From contig JBBPEB010000034.1 in NCBI GenBank assembly GCA_039096225.1, positions 1 to 64,000 on the forward strand: DNA of 64,000 bases, written 5' to 3'. Positions 14,344-27,607 of this stretch are shown here, one piece after another. Each line of letters starts with the position of its first letter. The stretch's first letter is position 1. This stretch comes from Blastocystis sp. Blastoise. Lineage: Eukaryota; Sar; Bigyra; Opalinata; Blastocystidae. Under the pieces are notes generated by a model. The model was not told the DNA's origin. It was given only the letters and a program-made list of their open reading frames with translations, and did not search any database. Made by a program: the position numbers and the translations under genes.

Positions 14344-14732
14344 ATTATTAACAATAATATATATATAGTTATATAATATATCTGATGAAATTCAATTTCA
14401 TTTTAATACCAATTCACCAATATTTTTTATATTTACAATCTATTTAAAGTATTAATCTATATATATATATATATATTATTATTATTATTATAGAAATAAA
14501 GATAGATATTATTTAATAATTAATAAATTATCAAATGGTGATAAAAAGAAAACGCTTACAATTAATATATATAATTTTTTTGAATTTGAAAATGGAAATG
14601 ATAAATATCTTAATCAAATTATAAATCAAATGAAAAAGTATATTTAATTATTCTGATATAATTATCTATATATATATATATATATATAGATTATTTAAAA
14701 TTAATACATCAAAAATTATTGTTCAATATAAA

Positions 14733-14785
<53 letters not shown>

Positions 14786-15040
14786 AATAAATATTATATA
14801 TAAAGTGTGATAAATCTTATGATAATAATAATGCAATTCTTATATTCGGAATGATTCAACAATTTATCAAAGAATATAATATGTATCAAAAAAATATTAA
14901 AAAAATAAATAAAATGTATATATACAATAGTTTCTTTTATATATATATATAGGAATTTTGATTATGATAATATAGATTTAGATCTTGAACAATTAAACGT
15001 TAATAAATTCTTTTTATATCACCTAAATAAAGAAAAATAA
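12683..15040 (+). CDS. Asn/Ser-rich multi-exon protein, function unknown
   Basis: Long first exon (12683 to about 13842) of Asn/Ser/Ile-rich sequence with repeated NNNHNLSNASINYNNSSYP-like blocks. Short exons follow, joined in frame across (TA)n-rich introns: 13934-14018, 14074-14105, 14157 onward (YYTFLHEGSFPSELFDI), 14367-14448, 14493-14638 and later ones, ending KFFLYHLNKEK with TAA at 15038-15040. Its plan (Asn/Ser-rich head, then compact helical exons) parallels the gene immediately upstream, which suggests a paralogue without the recombinase part. This is inferred from layout, not from alignment. One intron near 14305-14365 lacks a clear GT donor, and the exon ending near 14730 is uncertain. 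The ATG at 12683 may be internal if the upstream TATTCA stretch is spliced out. Confidence 0.55.
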
Positions 15041-15204
15041 ATTATTATATATATATATATATATATATATGATATATTTAATAAATATATTTATAATTAC
15101 TATTTCTTATATATAATTTTGTTGACTTTAAATAAATATAAATATATATAATACAATTTAATTATAAAATTATTTGCAAGAATAATAAATAAAAAATACC
15201 TACA

Positions 15205-15414
15205 TATCAAAAAAATAATAATAATAATATATACCTTTTATTATCAGTAGTTACTAATTGTACTCCTTTCTCACAATATTTTTGAATAATGTTAAATGAC
15301 ACACTATAATTTATCATATCATCTTATAAACATCTTTTAGTATATGTATATAGAAGAGTGAATATAGATATAGGATTAGTCACATAATAAGATGATCCTC
15401 CTATATGTATATAA

Positions 15415-15451
<37 letters not shown>

Positions 15452-15991
15452 TATTAATACAATTATTAACATGCCATCTTTGACTAAAATTCATATCATC
15501 CATTCTCCTACAAGTCTAACTAATCAATATGTTACTTTATAAATCAATCTATATAATATATAAGAGTATATAATAAAAAAATATTTACTTCTTGATAATA
15601 ATAAGTTTCTGAGAATATTGCTAATATTTCAATTATCATTATTCTTCCATAAAATTCTACAATTCATTTTTTAGAAAGATATAAATAATAAGCTAATAAT
15701 AAAATATATATTCTTTAGTTGAAGATAATTAAAGAATTTAAGAATATATAGTAGTTAAAATAAATTTAAGAAGATCTTATCTTAATTTACAATTTATTTA
15801 ATATAATAAAAGTAGAAGAGTATTTATAAGAATGAAAGAAAGAAATAACAAGAATAAAAAAAAGTGTAGAGATAGTAATAGGAGTAGGAGAACATATAGG
15901 ATTCACAAATAAATAGCATATATGAGTTCATAATACTAATAACTCTCTCTATATAAATAGATAGAATAATTAGTATCGTTATAATACATAA

Positions 15992-16029
<38 letters not shown>

Positions 16030-16795
16030 CAATAAAAACAGATCTAAAATTATATAAGTAAATTTTTGCCTACTTTATATATAAAATAGAATAATATCAA
16101 GAAGGATTGTAATATAAACTATATTTTTACTAGTCAATATATGATCCATTAATTCTTCTATATATATAATAATGAATAAAAAATAAATATATAATATTAT
16201 ATAACTCTTCGTTGATCATTACTATTTTATTTCCTTAATATTTTATTTTAATTTTTCTATTTCATCATTATCATAATTAATAATTTTTTTATTTCTTTTT
16301 TCATTTCATTTTCTTCTCTACTTTCATTCTTTGTTAATTTTCAAAATTATTATTTCTTCTTCTAATACATAATAAATTATAAATATCCGTAATAATATCA
16401 TTAAGAATACTAATATGGAATTGTTTACTATAATAAATACCTAATGATAAATACTAAACTAAAGAAGTAATAATAAAAGTTGAAGATTATATAAATAATA
16501 TAAAGAAGGAGAAAATGTATTATATGAGGTAATTTTAATAATACTCGTGCTTTCTTTAATCCTAATATAGTATAAGGTAATACTTCATATAAAGGAGTTC
16601 CTAAATCAAATAATAATAATTTCTATGGTTTATAATTATAACTACTAAATTAACTTTTACATTCAACTATTCTCTTTATACATAAACAACGTATACGACG
16701 TTGAATAAGCTTACTTCGAATTCTATTCGAATCTGCTTTAGAAGTAGTAGAAGAAGTACTAGTCACATTTGTAGATAATTCATTTTCAATTTCTA

Positions 16796-16827
<32 letters not shown>

Positions 16828-16839
16828 GCATTATTAAAC

Positions 16840-16901
<62 letters not shown>

Positions 16902-19140
16902 TGAATAATGTATATCTATAGAAGGATTAGATGAATATAAATCTATATTATATAAAATATATTTAGAAGAAGGAAGAAGAGCAATAGGAGTATTATAATG
17001 AGTAATTTCAGACTGATTATGTATATATATGTAGATAAACAATACGATGTAGTACAAGATAAATTATGAATAGAAGAAGAAGAAGAAGAAGAATGACTAA
17101 GAAGACGTAATGATGAATGTTTTGTTTTCGAAGATTCTGTTATATCTGTTAATAGTATATTATTATCATATACTGTAGATATACTATTTGAATGAAATCG
17201 ATTATTTTGAGGTATTCTATTTATACTATTCTTCTTTTTAAATAATTCTTTATCTTGAAGAATCATAGGACTTAATATATTCTTATTTATATACTCATTT
17301 TATGAATCATTATAATGGTTTATAGCTATTTTATTAGTTAATATAAAGTTATTTGAATTATTATTATTTATTTGAATTATTATTAGTATTCACAGAAATA
17401 TTACTACTTATGGAACTTGATGTATCTTCTTCATTTGCTGTAGTTAAATATGTAGAAAGGATAGAACATGTCTTTTGAGATGTATGTATATATATATCAG
17501 AAAATATATTATTTTCTTGAATAGAAGAATATGATTGAGTATAATCATTTGATATAGGTATAGTTGAAGATGATAAAGTTTTTGTTGAATAATTAGAAGA
17601 ATCTGTAAATGAATGAGATGAAGAAGAAGGAATAGTAGATGAAGATCTATGTATAGTTGTAATCGGAGAAATATTTGTATTATTAATAGAAGGAGAAGGA
17701 GATATAGAAGGAGACATTGAACGAAGTGGAATAGGTGAATGAGATTTCAGAGTTGAAAGCACAGAAAGACTTTTTCGATTCATAAATAATCGCCTAAATA
17801 ATGTGTTATTCCAATGTGAAATAGAAGCTCGATTTGGTTTATCTTTTTATTGTGAGGATAGCATAGAAGAAGGAGATACAATAGTATTATTATTATTATC
17901 TTTATTATTATATATAATAATAATAGTAATATTTATTCTTTAAGAAATTCTTCAAATTCAGTATGGATTTGTTTCATCACATTGCATCCTTTATATCATA
18001 AACTATTCTATAACCATAATATTATTCTTTTAAAAAGAATCTCATAAATTATTTTTAAATAGAAGAATATAAGTAACTACATTAATAGGAGAATTAATAA
18101 TAATATTCAAGATGTATTAATTTTTTTATGACTATATAAAATATATATATAAAATATATAACTATAATAAGAATAAATATATTAATTATAACCATATAAG
18201 AATATATATATACCTATAGAATAGTTCTTCTTCCATTTATAATCGATATTTCAATATATATATAAGTTTAGTATATTTAATAATGTTTATATCTTTCATT
18301 TAACACTTCTAAACCATATACAACAATTTATTTCTTTTTTTTTTTAATAATATAATATATTATATATAAATCTATATATTTATATATTCATTAATAAGAT
18401 ATTTTTTAACATAAAAATAATTCAAATATTATTTATTATTAAAATCAACAATTCAAATATAATATTTAATTCATTTATTCCAAAAAATAATTCCATTTTA
18501 AATAATAAAGACCAAATATAGGATATATTGAATATATATAGAATAGCATTCAAATAGCTATTTAATGATTAATATTTGAATTGTTTTCTCTCTCTATATA
18601 TGTATTTCTTATCAGTTCTTCTTTTAGAAATATCTATATATATATATATGCATTGTCAAGGTAGTAAGTATATTAAATAGATCAACAGAACGTACAAATA
18701 AATTAAATGAATCATCCTCTATATAATATTTATGTACTATATATATATATTATTATTATTATATATAATAGATACATATTATACAAACAATATATATATA
18801 TATATATAATATATATTATACAATATATTTATATACATCAAGTTATTGGAAACCCTTAAGAATATAATCCTTCTGTAAATGGAAGATATGAATTGTTGTA
18901 AGGGTAAGAATAATGATTTGAAGGCAAGAAGATGAAAGGTATGAACTCTTAGAAGATAATAATGTATATAAATCTATATATATATAATATTTGTTGTTCT
19001 ATAACTTTTATTAAAAAAATTTAAAAGTTTAGAGATAAAGATATAGATTCAAAATAGTAGTTGAGAAACTGCTATATATATACTTGATAAAAATAGAATA
19101 ATAAACATAAAATATAATAAATAGATTATTAAATGTCATG
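15205..19140 (-). pseudogene. Eroded multi-exon gene, probably a membrane protein
   Basis: The minus strand shows protein-like patches interrupted by in-frame stops. Examples are PYNNSYLPFTEGLYS (near 18870), DDSFNLFVRSVDLFNILTT (18655-18720), YKGCNVMKQIHTEFEEFL (near 17960), Ser/Asn-rich exons at 16900-17783 with a poly-Asn run at 16860-16900, LGTPLYEVLPYTILGLKKAR (near 16580), hydrophobic helices near 15700-16560, and GGSSYYVTNPISIFTLLYTY (15340-15390). Possible GTATAT...ATAG introns are still visible, for example near 15420. Observed stops within patches are mostly TAA/TAG where Gln would fit, as expected from C-to-T transitions, plus at least one apparent frame change near 17920. No intact start-to-stop model exists and I do not recognise the family. 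Confidence 0.45.
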
Positions 19141-19310
19141 AATATCTATATAACAAAGAAGAGAGAAATATACAAAATATTTTACATTATTATATATATA
19201 ATAATATATATACAAAACTATAATCTTTATAAAATGGTATTAATGAGAATATCACATGATTCCATTCATTTAATTCCATAGTATAAATATATTCATAATG
19301 GAAAATATAT

Positions 19311-19544
19311 TCACCAATTGTTCTCTATAATAATAATAATAATAATCTCTCTCTTCCCTGAAACACTTTTTTTACAACAACAATTATCACAAACATGTGA
19401 TACCTTTATCAATTTATAACTGTGTAAAATTGTTTTTTTATTCAACTGTATTAAGTCTGATTTAAATGTCTTTCTGAGATAGTCATAACAAGTACCACAA
19501 AATATTGGCAATACACCTATATTATTTTTTATATATCTCATCAA
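19311..19544 (-). CDS. Small Cys-rich reading frame, unknown
   Basis: A 77-codon frame with paired cysteines (CGTC, then CDNCCCKK) and basic residues, which could form a small zinc-binding module. No adjoining exons are evident and there is no recognisable family. The upstream DNA is AT-rich spacer. It may be a leftover exon of a larger or dead gene rather than a separate gene. Confidence 0.25.
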   Translation of the reverse strand: MMRYIKNNIGVLPIFCGTCYDYLRKTFKSDLIQLNKKTILHSYKLIKVSHVCDNCCCKKSVSGKREIIIIIIIENNW

Positions 19545-20427
19545 ATTTATCTTTTTTATTATTTATTCAAATTTTCTATATTATTCTATTATTCATTTAT
19601 ATTTATACTCTTCATCATAATAAAACTATTTTTATAATCATTCCTTTTTTATATTAGTTACAAATAATATTAAAATGTTCATTTGGCTACTTTATATAAA
19701 TTGTATACTATTCATGAATTCTATACTATTCTCAACTTTTTCTTGTTTATAAACTATTTTTTCATTATATTTAAAAAATTTATTTAATTTTATTATTAAT
19801 ATTTATTTGAATTTGTTCATTTCTTTTAAATAATAGTCATTCTGTACATTTATTTTAAACATATTTATTATTATTTTTTTATAATTCAATGATATAATAC
19901 AATTTTTTATTTATATTGTATATAAATTGATATTAATATGTATAGTATTCTTATTATTATAGTTTATAAAAAAAATTAAATTTTTGATAAAAAAAGAATA
20001 GAAACATCTTTCATTTTTTTTTATAGATAACTATTTATTGTTTTGATCTTTCAATAAGAATTGTTTTTAATTATTTAAATAGATAATAATGTATTGATGT
20101 TTATTATTATCATAGAATTCCTATCCTTCATATATTTTATTGTTTTTATTCTTATAATTTATATATTATCCTTTGTTATATATCTATAAAATAAACATGT
20201 TTATAAAAATTATTTTTAATAAAAAATATATATTTATCTTGAGAATATTATATAATAATTAATATTAATAAACTTTTAATAGTATGAATGCAGTTAGAAA
20301 ACAATTAACAAAACTTTTTTTTATATTTTATTAAAAATAATATATATATTGAAAAAACTTTTCTCAATAAAGAAAAGAAAACAATATATATAATGATTGA
20401 AATAAAAAACATAATTTATTATTCTTT
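19545..20427. other. AT-rich intergenic spacer
   Basis: Nothing beyond T-rich and A-rich runs. It includes the downstream flank of the KCTD-TLDc gene, whose stop is at 20428. Confidence 0.6.
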
Positions 20428-21998
20428 TTATGCTCTTCCCCAGACTTCATAATCTTCTACTGTAAATTTGTTTTGAGAATTAGCATCACTTATATTTACA
20501 AATAATGAATGTTTTTGAGGAGTATTTACTTCAGAATAAGAATATGCATAACAATAAGAATTGGTATTGCTATGACATTGATCAGATATACAGATATCAT
20601 GGCCACCTCCAAATGTTGGACCATAAGAAGAAGAACAACATATACCATAGCTACTATTAATATTATCATATTTAGTAGGTGGAATACCATGTTCATTACT
20701 TAAAGTAAATAGAAATTCTTTAGAATGAGATTTATAGCCTATATAATTGATATTGAATAATTATATAAATAAATAAATATACTACATGAACCAGCCCAAC
20801 TTTGATCTGTATATCCTCCAAATACATTCATATGATTATTATGACCTATATGTTTGATTATAGTTACTGTCTCTCCTTGATCATCACAATATTTATGGAA
20901 TTCACTTGCTAAGAAATCATGTTTACTTGCTCTATATATATAACGATATAATACTAATAAAATATAAATATACCTAAATAATAATTTCCATTTCTTTTCT
21001 TTACCAAGCCAATTCATTAAGGGTATTTCCATGGATTTATTAGTAAGTATACGTGTATAGGGGAAATATGAATAAGGGATTATACATTCATCCACTATAT
21101 TTATTACTTTATCACCAAATAATCTATACATTTCATTCTCTAATAATTCTCTGTTTACAGTTTTTGTTTCTTCTTTAGAAATATATATACAATTATATTG
21201 AATATATTCATAAATATGATCAATATATGTATAATTCATCTTCATATACATTTCATTATTCTGTTCATCATAATCTACATATCCACTACCATATTCATTA
21301 ACAATCTTATTCATTAATCCATTCTTCTTTAAGTATTTTTTTAATCTATCATCTTCCTTATCATTTATATATAGAATAACATCATCACCTTCTTTATATT
21401 GTTTCACACCATGATCTCTTCTATAATAGGTTTTCATTAATTCTTCAGGAATAGGTAATTCACAATATTCAAACATTTTTAATAAATCAACTTGATCACC
21501 AAATTTCAATTTATCAATATTTATTTTCTTATTCATTAAAGAATCAATTAATAAAGGAAAAAGTGTTTCATCACCACGATAATCAAAAAAAATAGTACCA
21601 TCAACACTTCTTTTATCTTCTTGAGAATATTCATATAAAAATGTTCCTACTAAACTATTTGTTATTCGTTTAGGAAGAGAATAAGCTGGACCACTACTTG
21701 TGAATCGAATATAATCAATTCCATTATCATTATTATTCATATTTAAATCATTTTCATTCAGAAAAGAAGATTCTTGGATAATTATATGTGGATCATCACC
21801 ATTCTTATCATTCCTTCCTTCACAATTTCTTACAGATTGTTTTACCAATTCATTTATAGATTCACCTGAGTGAATACAGAAACTTATTGACTTACTTAAA
21901 ATACCAATCAAATCACCAATCAGTCTTTCAAAATGAATTACATCCTTCTGAATATCACCCATCTTATTCGCATCAAATTCTACCTTCTCTTTCACCAT
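20428..21998 (-). CDS. KCTD/T1 (BTB-fold) plus TLDc domain protein
   Basis: Three exons, 21998-20974, 20931-20783 and 20738-20428, total 1,485 nt and give 494 residues. Both introns (42 and 44 nt) are GTATAT...ATATAG. Residues ~1-60 are helical. Residues ~95-185 look like a T1/BTB tetramerisation domain (VGTFLYEYSQEDKR, DGTIFFDYRGDE, LLKMFEYCELPIP). From ~330 to the end is a TLDc domain with its hallmark strings: WKLLFRASKHDF, FGGYTDQSW, FLFTLSNEHGIPP, YGPTFGGGHDI, and a C-terminal VEDYEVWGRA. KCTD domains form oligomers, often as Cullin-3 adaptors. TLDc domains are tied to oxidative-stress resistance and V-ATPase regulation. The role here is inferred only. All Gln codons are CAA/CAG. The 42-nt intron is a multiple of three without stops, so retention would add 14 residues. 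Confidence 0.9.
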
Positions 21999-23805
21999 TC
22001 TAAACTATAAAAGAAATAAAAGAAAAACGAAAACTTTTTAAAAACTATTTTTCTATCCTATAAAGAGAAACTTATTTCTCTAATTCAAAATTCTAGTTAA
22101 AAACTCATTTGTGAAATATATTCTTTTATAGAGAAGAATTTAATAATAATCGTAAATATTTATAAAAAACTAGGTTTTCACCAATTCACGATTATTTTTG
22201 ATTTACTGACTTTTATTTTATAATAAATAAAGATTATTTACAATTTTTTTATTCATTTTTTATATTTCTTTATCATTCAATAAAATTGCATTTATAAAGA
22301 AAAATTTTTGATTTTGTTATTTATAAATCATGGAATCTACAAGAATAGCATTAAAATAGATCAAAATAAACAAATAATTGTCATTCTTCATTCCATTAGC
22401 TACGGTAACAAGTCAATTCTATATTAATTCTTAATTAGATTGTTCTGAATATTAATAATTTTCATTAATTACTTTTGAATTTCTACTTTTATTCACATTT
22501 TGGTTTTTATCTTCTTCATAGGATCTATTTGAACTTCAATTCATATTCTATGTTATTTAAATAATCATAATTCACATGAATCACTGATCTAAATCATAAT
22601 TTTGATGTTTCTTTAGCTAATCATTCCAATTCTATCCTCGATTTAATATCTTTTATATATTTATTACATTCATAATATAATTCTCTACCCATTCAAATCA
22701 CTTTATTTCTTTCAATTTCAATATCCTTCTAGTTAATTAAAAAATCATTATTCTTTTCTATTTTTATTCTTTAAAATAATTAATCCTAATATATCTTATA
22801 CTCCTTATAATCATCATGTAAATGAGTATATTATCTCCATCCAAACAATTATGATCACTTTTTTTTGTATACTATTCAACAACAAATTATTATCTAAGAT
22901 ACTTAACTTATATATATTTACTATATTCATCTATAGACCAAATATGATTAGCTCACAGTACAGAACGTTTCTTATTCATTATCTTATTTAAACAATACCA
23001 ATTATATAATAAATAATTAAATTATGATATAATAGCATATAAAATGATTTCAAGTATAACAATTCATATATATACATTTAATAACTGTAATTTTTAAATA
23101 TATTTTATATTTATAATGAATCATAAAAACATATTTTTTTCAATATTTATAAACATGTATAATTCTATTGGATGGTATACTATATTATTAATCTATTTTA
23201 TATCAAAGTCTCTATATGATATTTAATTATATATATACAAAAAACTATTTTGTATTTTATATATTAAGCATGAAAAGAGATTCTTATATAAACAACATAT
23301 TTCCTCTATTCTTCTACAGCTTACTTTGAAACTACTTTTATAATCAGTAAAACAAACATATTATAACACATAAGAAACCCTAAAACAAATATTTTTTTAA
23401 ATATGAAGAATTTGTAATTCTTTTAAAAAAGTAGATCCAAAACAGTCTTTTTTCTTTTTAATACTTCACATATAGTAGTTAACAGTTATTAAACATTTTA
23501 CTAATCATTATTTCAAATTATTTTTGTATAAGAATAAATCTTTAGAAGCATTTATAGTTCTAAATAAATACCTAATAAGCACAATAAAACAATGAATTCA
23601 TAGCAAACAATAATATTATTTTAAAAACATCAAATACTGAAAACAACAGCTAACATATATAGTGATTATTTTTATTCCATTATTTTCAAATAAAATAATA
23701 AATTTATATATATATATAATTAATAGAAATTTAAATATTTTTTTTTATTTAAAAAAATAGATTATATATAAAGCAACAAAAAAAAAATAAAATAATTTAC
23801 TTAAT
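21999..23805. other. AT-rich intergenic region
   Basis: Shared upstream region of the KCTD-TLDc gene and downstream region of the next minus-strand pseudogene. No frame with coding character, RNA gene or clear repeat was seen. Confidence 0.6.
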
Positions 23806-26800
23806 TTAATCGAATTTATAATACACATGATTTTCTTGAATAAACATAGAATCAATCAATTGTTGTTTATATGAATTAACGTGTTCATCTGGAATATATT
23901 CATCTATACAAAACATTATAGATATATATATCTGTAAATATACCGATATGAATTATAAATTCTTTCAATTTTGGAATTCTTCTTGCAGTTATAAAATTGA
24001 TCAATTCTAATAAGTGTTCCTCATTATAAATATCTATAAAAAAGTATAATTTAAAATATTTATATATATGTATACATATTTCTAAACTTTTTAAACTTTT
24101 CGTCTTATTTTCATTTATACAATCAAATAATGTCTTTATTTCATATTCATTTATTGTTTTATCTACATATTATATAAATATATATTAGTTACATATATAT
24201 ACCTTCTGTACATTTAATTGTATCCATAAGTGAATGAGTATCCTGTTTACATCGAAGAATAGAAGTATTAGGATCATAAATATAAGTATAAGAAGAACCA
24301 CCTATAGAATTAATAACATTAATGAATAATATAGTATTATTTGGATTGACATACCAGTTAATTGAATACTAGTTGATAATGAAAAGTTGTCATGATTCAT
24401 ATATGTGCATAATTTTTGGATAAAACCATTCCACCAATCATTGTCTCTAAATGTTCCTATTAATATATATAATATTTAACAAAATATTATATAATAAAGA
24501 AATAATACACAAAAATTCATGATTTATAATATATATCTTATTATTACTATAAATATATACGAAACTTGATCAATTTTAACTTAGGGAAACTATCTGTAGT
24601 ATATAGTTCACAAAAGTGTTCATCAGGTATATCATCAGGGTCTATAATAATACAAATATTAAAATAAGATCAGATATGTCATGTTTTCTATTGAAACGTT
24701 TTGTTTGCAGAATATATATATACATAAAGATAATTCAGTTATATTATGGAAACAACCTTTAAGAATCAATCTATTTATATCTGTCATATTTCCTTTATAA
24801 TTATATTTAAATTAATTAAATAATTATTATTGACATAATCATCATATATATATATATATAATTACCATAAATAAAAACAATAGAAGCGATAGGAATCAGT
24901 ATATTCATTATGTTTTCTAATATTGTGAAATATTCAGAGAATGAGTCTTCCTTGATATAGCGTACTATATATTATCATATATTTATAATATAATATACAA
25001 TTAATCGTTAATTTTTTAATAACTTTAATCTTATTATCATTAAAAACACTTGATATCCATTTTAAATATTCCAAACTTATATTTTCTTCAACTATAGACG
25101 TTATACAAAACATAATAATATATAATAAAGAATATACATGAAATATTTAATTCATTCAAATGTTCTAATACACTACTCTTTAAAAATCCTTCCAAAGAAT
25201 TTCTTATATCATCTTCCATATTATCTATAAATAAATATTAATACTATATATTAACAATATATTAAATGAATACCTCTGACTGTAATATCTAAACGATCAA
25301 TATTATGTTTATACTTTTCAAAATAATCCAATTTTTTGACATTTATAGAATCAGAAGTATCAACTTTATATGAATAAAAATAATATATAGCATATAAAAT
25401 AATATTTTTTTAATATATATATATATATTTTATACTATAAATTTTATCAAAAAAAATAAGATTTTTCTCCAATAATTCTTTTAAATGTGGAAAACAATAA
25501 ATCAATCCATCTATATAAAAACAAAGAAATGTAATTGTATAGAGAGTGTAATACTATCAAATATATATACTACAAAGTAATGGATTAATTTCATCAATAT
25601 GAATTGAATGACTATAAACTAGGTTATCTAAAAGAGTAGCTATTTCCTTGTTATTGTTGATATCAATTCTATTTATTCTAATAGTATCAATTATTGACAT
25701 TAAATCCATAGGAAAAAGGAACTCAAAATTACTAGTACCTAGAATAAAAATAATAGTTATGTATTATATATGAAATTACTTATTGTAACATTGTAATTGA
25801 TAATATGTAATTTAGGGAAGCATTCTTTTTTTATTGAAGACAATCTGAAAGATTCTATATATAATATATACTTTATATAATATATACTTTATATAATATA
25901 TATCTATACCATCATCATATATAATTTCAGTAACATTTGGAAATACGTGAGTTGTCATTATTTTCATAAACAGTTTATTATTAATTTTATCAACTAATTC
26001 TTTAACTATATTAAACAATAACATAGAGTAGTAATATTGACAATAATAACTAGAAATACATACTCCATCTAATATTTAATGTTTTTAAAGAATCAAAGAC
26101 ACCTTCCAATGATTTTATAATAATCATAGCCTCATATTTTGAATAGGAATGTACTAGTGTTTGATATTATGTTTATAGTGTATTTATTTACATGTATTAA
26201 ACCATATTTCTGAAATAGAAAAATAAGGACAAAGTTGTAATAATTGAGACATACCCCATTCTGAAGATACTTTATCAATACTATTTGATATATATATAAG
26301 AACATATTAATGATATAAAAATATATATATATAAGAAAATACCACAATTTTTTATTGTTTTTGTGGTCTATATATAAGAATTATTAAAAAATGCTTGATT
26401 ATATATTATAAGGATTCTAAATGAAAAGTTTTAATTTTATATATATATATATATACTATCAAATGTAATTCTAACCGTATCTTTAAGCATATTATTACAA
26501 ATCATTTCACTATTTTTGATTTCTGAATAATCATTTGTATATATAACTTCATTAATACTATTTTTAAATATTTTTGGTAACTGATTTTGTTTTCTTTTTT
26601 TATTATAAGAAACAATCAAATCACGAGAATAATAAATATTTTTAGTATCTAAAGAAGAAATCTTATTATATTCATTCATTTCTGATTCGGTGTAATACTC
26701 ATATTTTTTACGTTTACTTATTTCATAGTCATCACTATAGTATAGGCGAGCATATTCCATTATATAGTCATCACTATTTGGATTCAATATTAATTCAGTT

Positions 26801-27607
26801 TGTTTACTACTTGTAGTTACTATATATATATAGTAAAACAAAGGTATATATATACTATTTATTGTTAATTCGTTTAATGAAGGGAATATATCTTTAATAC
26901 ACAATGGACATATATATTCTAATGGAATATTTGAAGAATAATCATCTATATATATTTATTTATTATTTTAATATCTATTTACATTCAATTTCAACTATAA
27001 TAATATTCATCAGTTTAATAAGTAATGAATAATAGAATAATTCTTCTCTTCGTTGTTGTGTAAATAAACCTATACATATTATTTGTAAATAATAATATAA
27101 CTATACCTTTTATACTAATTTTTTTCCAAGTTGGATTAAATAATTCAATAGAATAATCATCATCCAACAGGTTTCTATTGTCATAACCTATAAATATCTC
27201 ATAATTATTCTCTTTCAGATACTCTGCAAATAATTTTTTAATATGTAATAATAAACATTTTTGAGTTTTTTTATCAAGTGTAACTGAGTATTCATGAAGT
27301 GTTCTATATATATCGAAAGTGTCTCATAGATTTAAGAAGAAATATCTTTATTTTTATCATTAAACAATGAAATCACTTTTTCTATATGAAATGGAAGCAT
27401 ATTGATATAATAGCTACCATCCTTAAATTGTTCAGAGTGTTGAATAATATCGTAAAAGGGGAATTGGCGATATTTGTCAATAAAATCTCTAGAAATCCAT
27501 AATTGCGTCTCATCTTGAAATGTAAATAAGTCTAAAAACATATATATCATTTGTAATCATACTCACATACATTTATCTTCTGTTAATATTGACTTGCTTT
27601 CTGACAT
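23806..27607 (-). pseudogene. T1-like/long-repeat family gene, frameshifted
   Basis: ATG at 27607. Exon 27607-27571 and exon 27531 onward give a T1/BTB-like head (YLFTFQDETQLWISRDF... DGSYYINM... VISLFND). Right after ISS the frame meets TAA. One extra base near 27333, plus a nonsense TGA at 27324-27326, separates it from a perfectly continuing frame (DTFDIYRTLHEYSVTLDKK). Downstream exons remain readable: DIFPSLNELTIN (near 26890), TTHVFPNVTEIIYDD (25960), KKECFPKLHIINYN (25830), a block near 25700, and a last exon ending QENHVYYKFD with TAA at 23806-23808. Introns are 35-60 nt and TA-rich. The alternating helical/strand repeats suggest an LRR-like solenoid, but I do not know the function. 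Sequencing error at the frameshift is possible, although two independent lesions lie together. A 3' fragment of a paralogue lies at 60.1-61 kb. Confidence 0.65.

Noticed and set aside
15205-19140. Alternative genetic code (TAA/TAG as Gln, TGA as Trp)
   Set aside because: Reading stops as amino acids makes any frame open, so the argument is circular. Intact genes in the window (giant gene tail, KCTD-TLDc, glycosyltransferase) contain no in-frame TAA/TAG/TGA and use CAA/CAG and TGG. Pseudogene decay is simpler.
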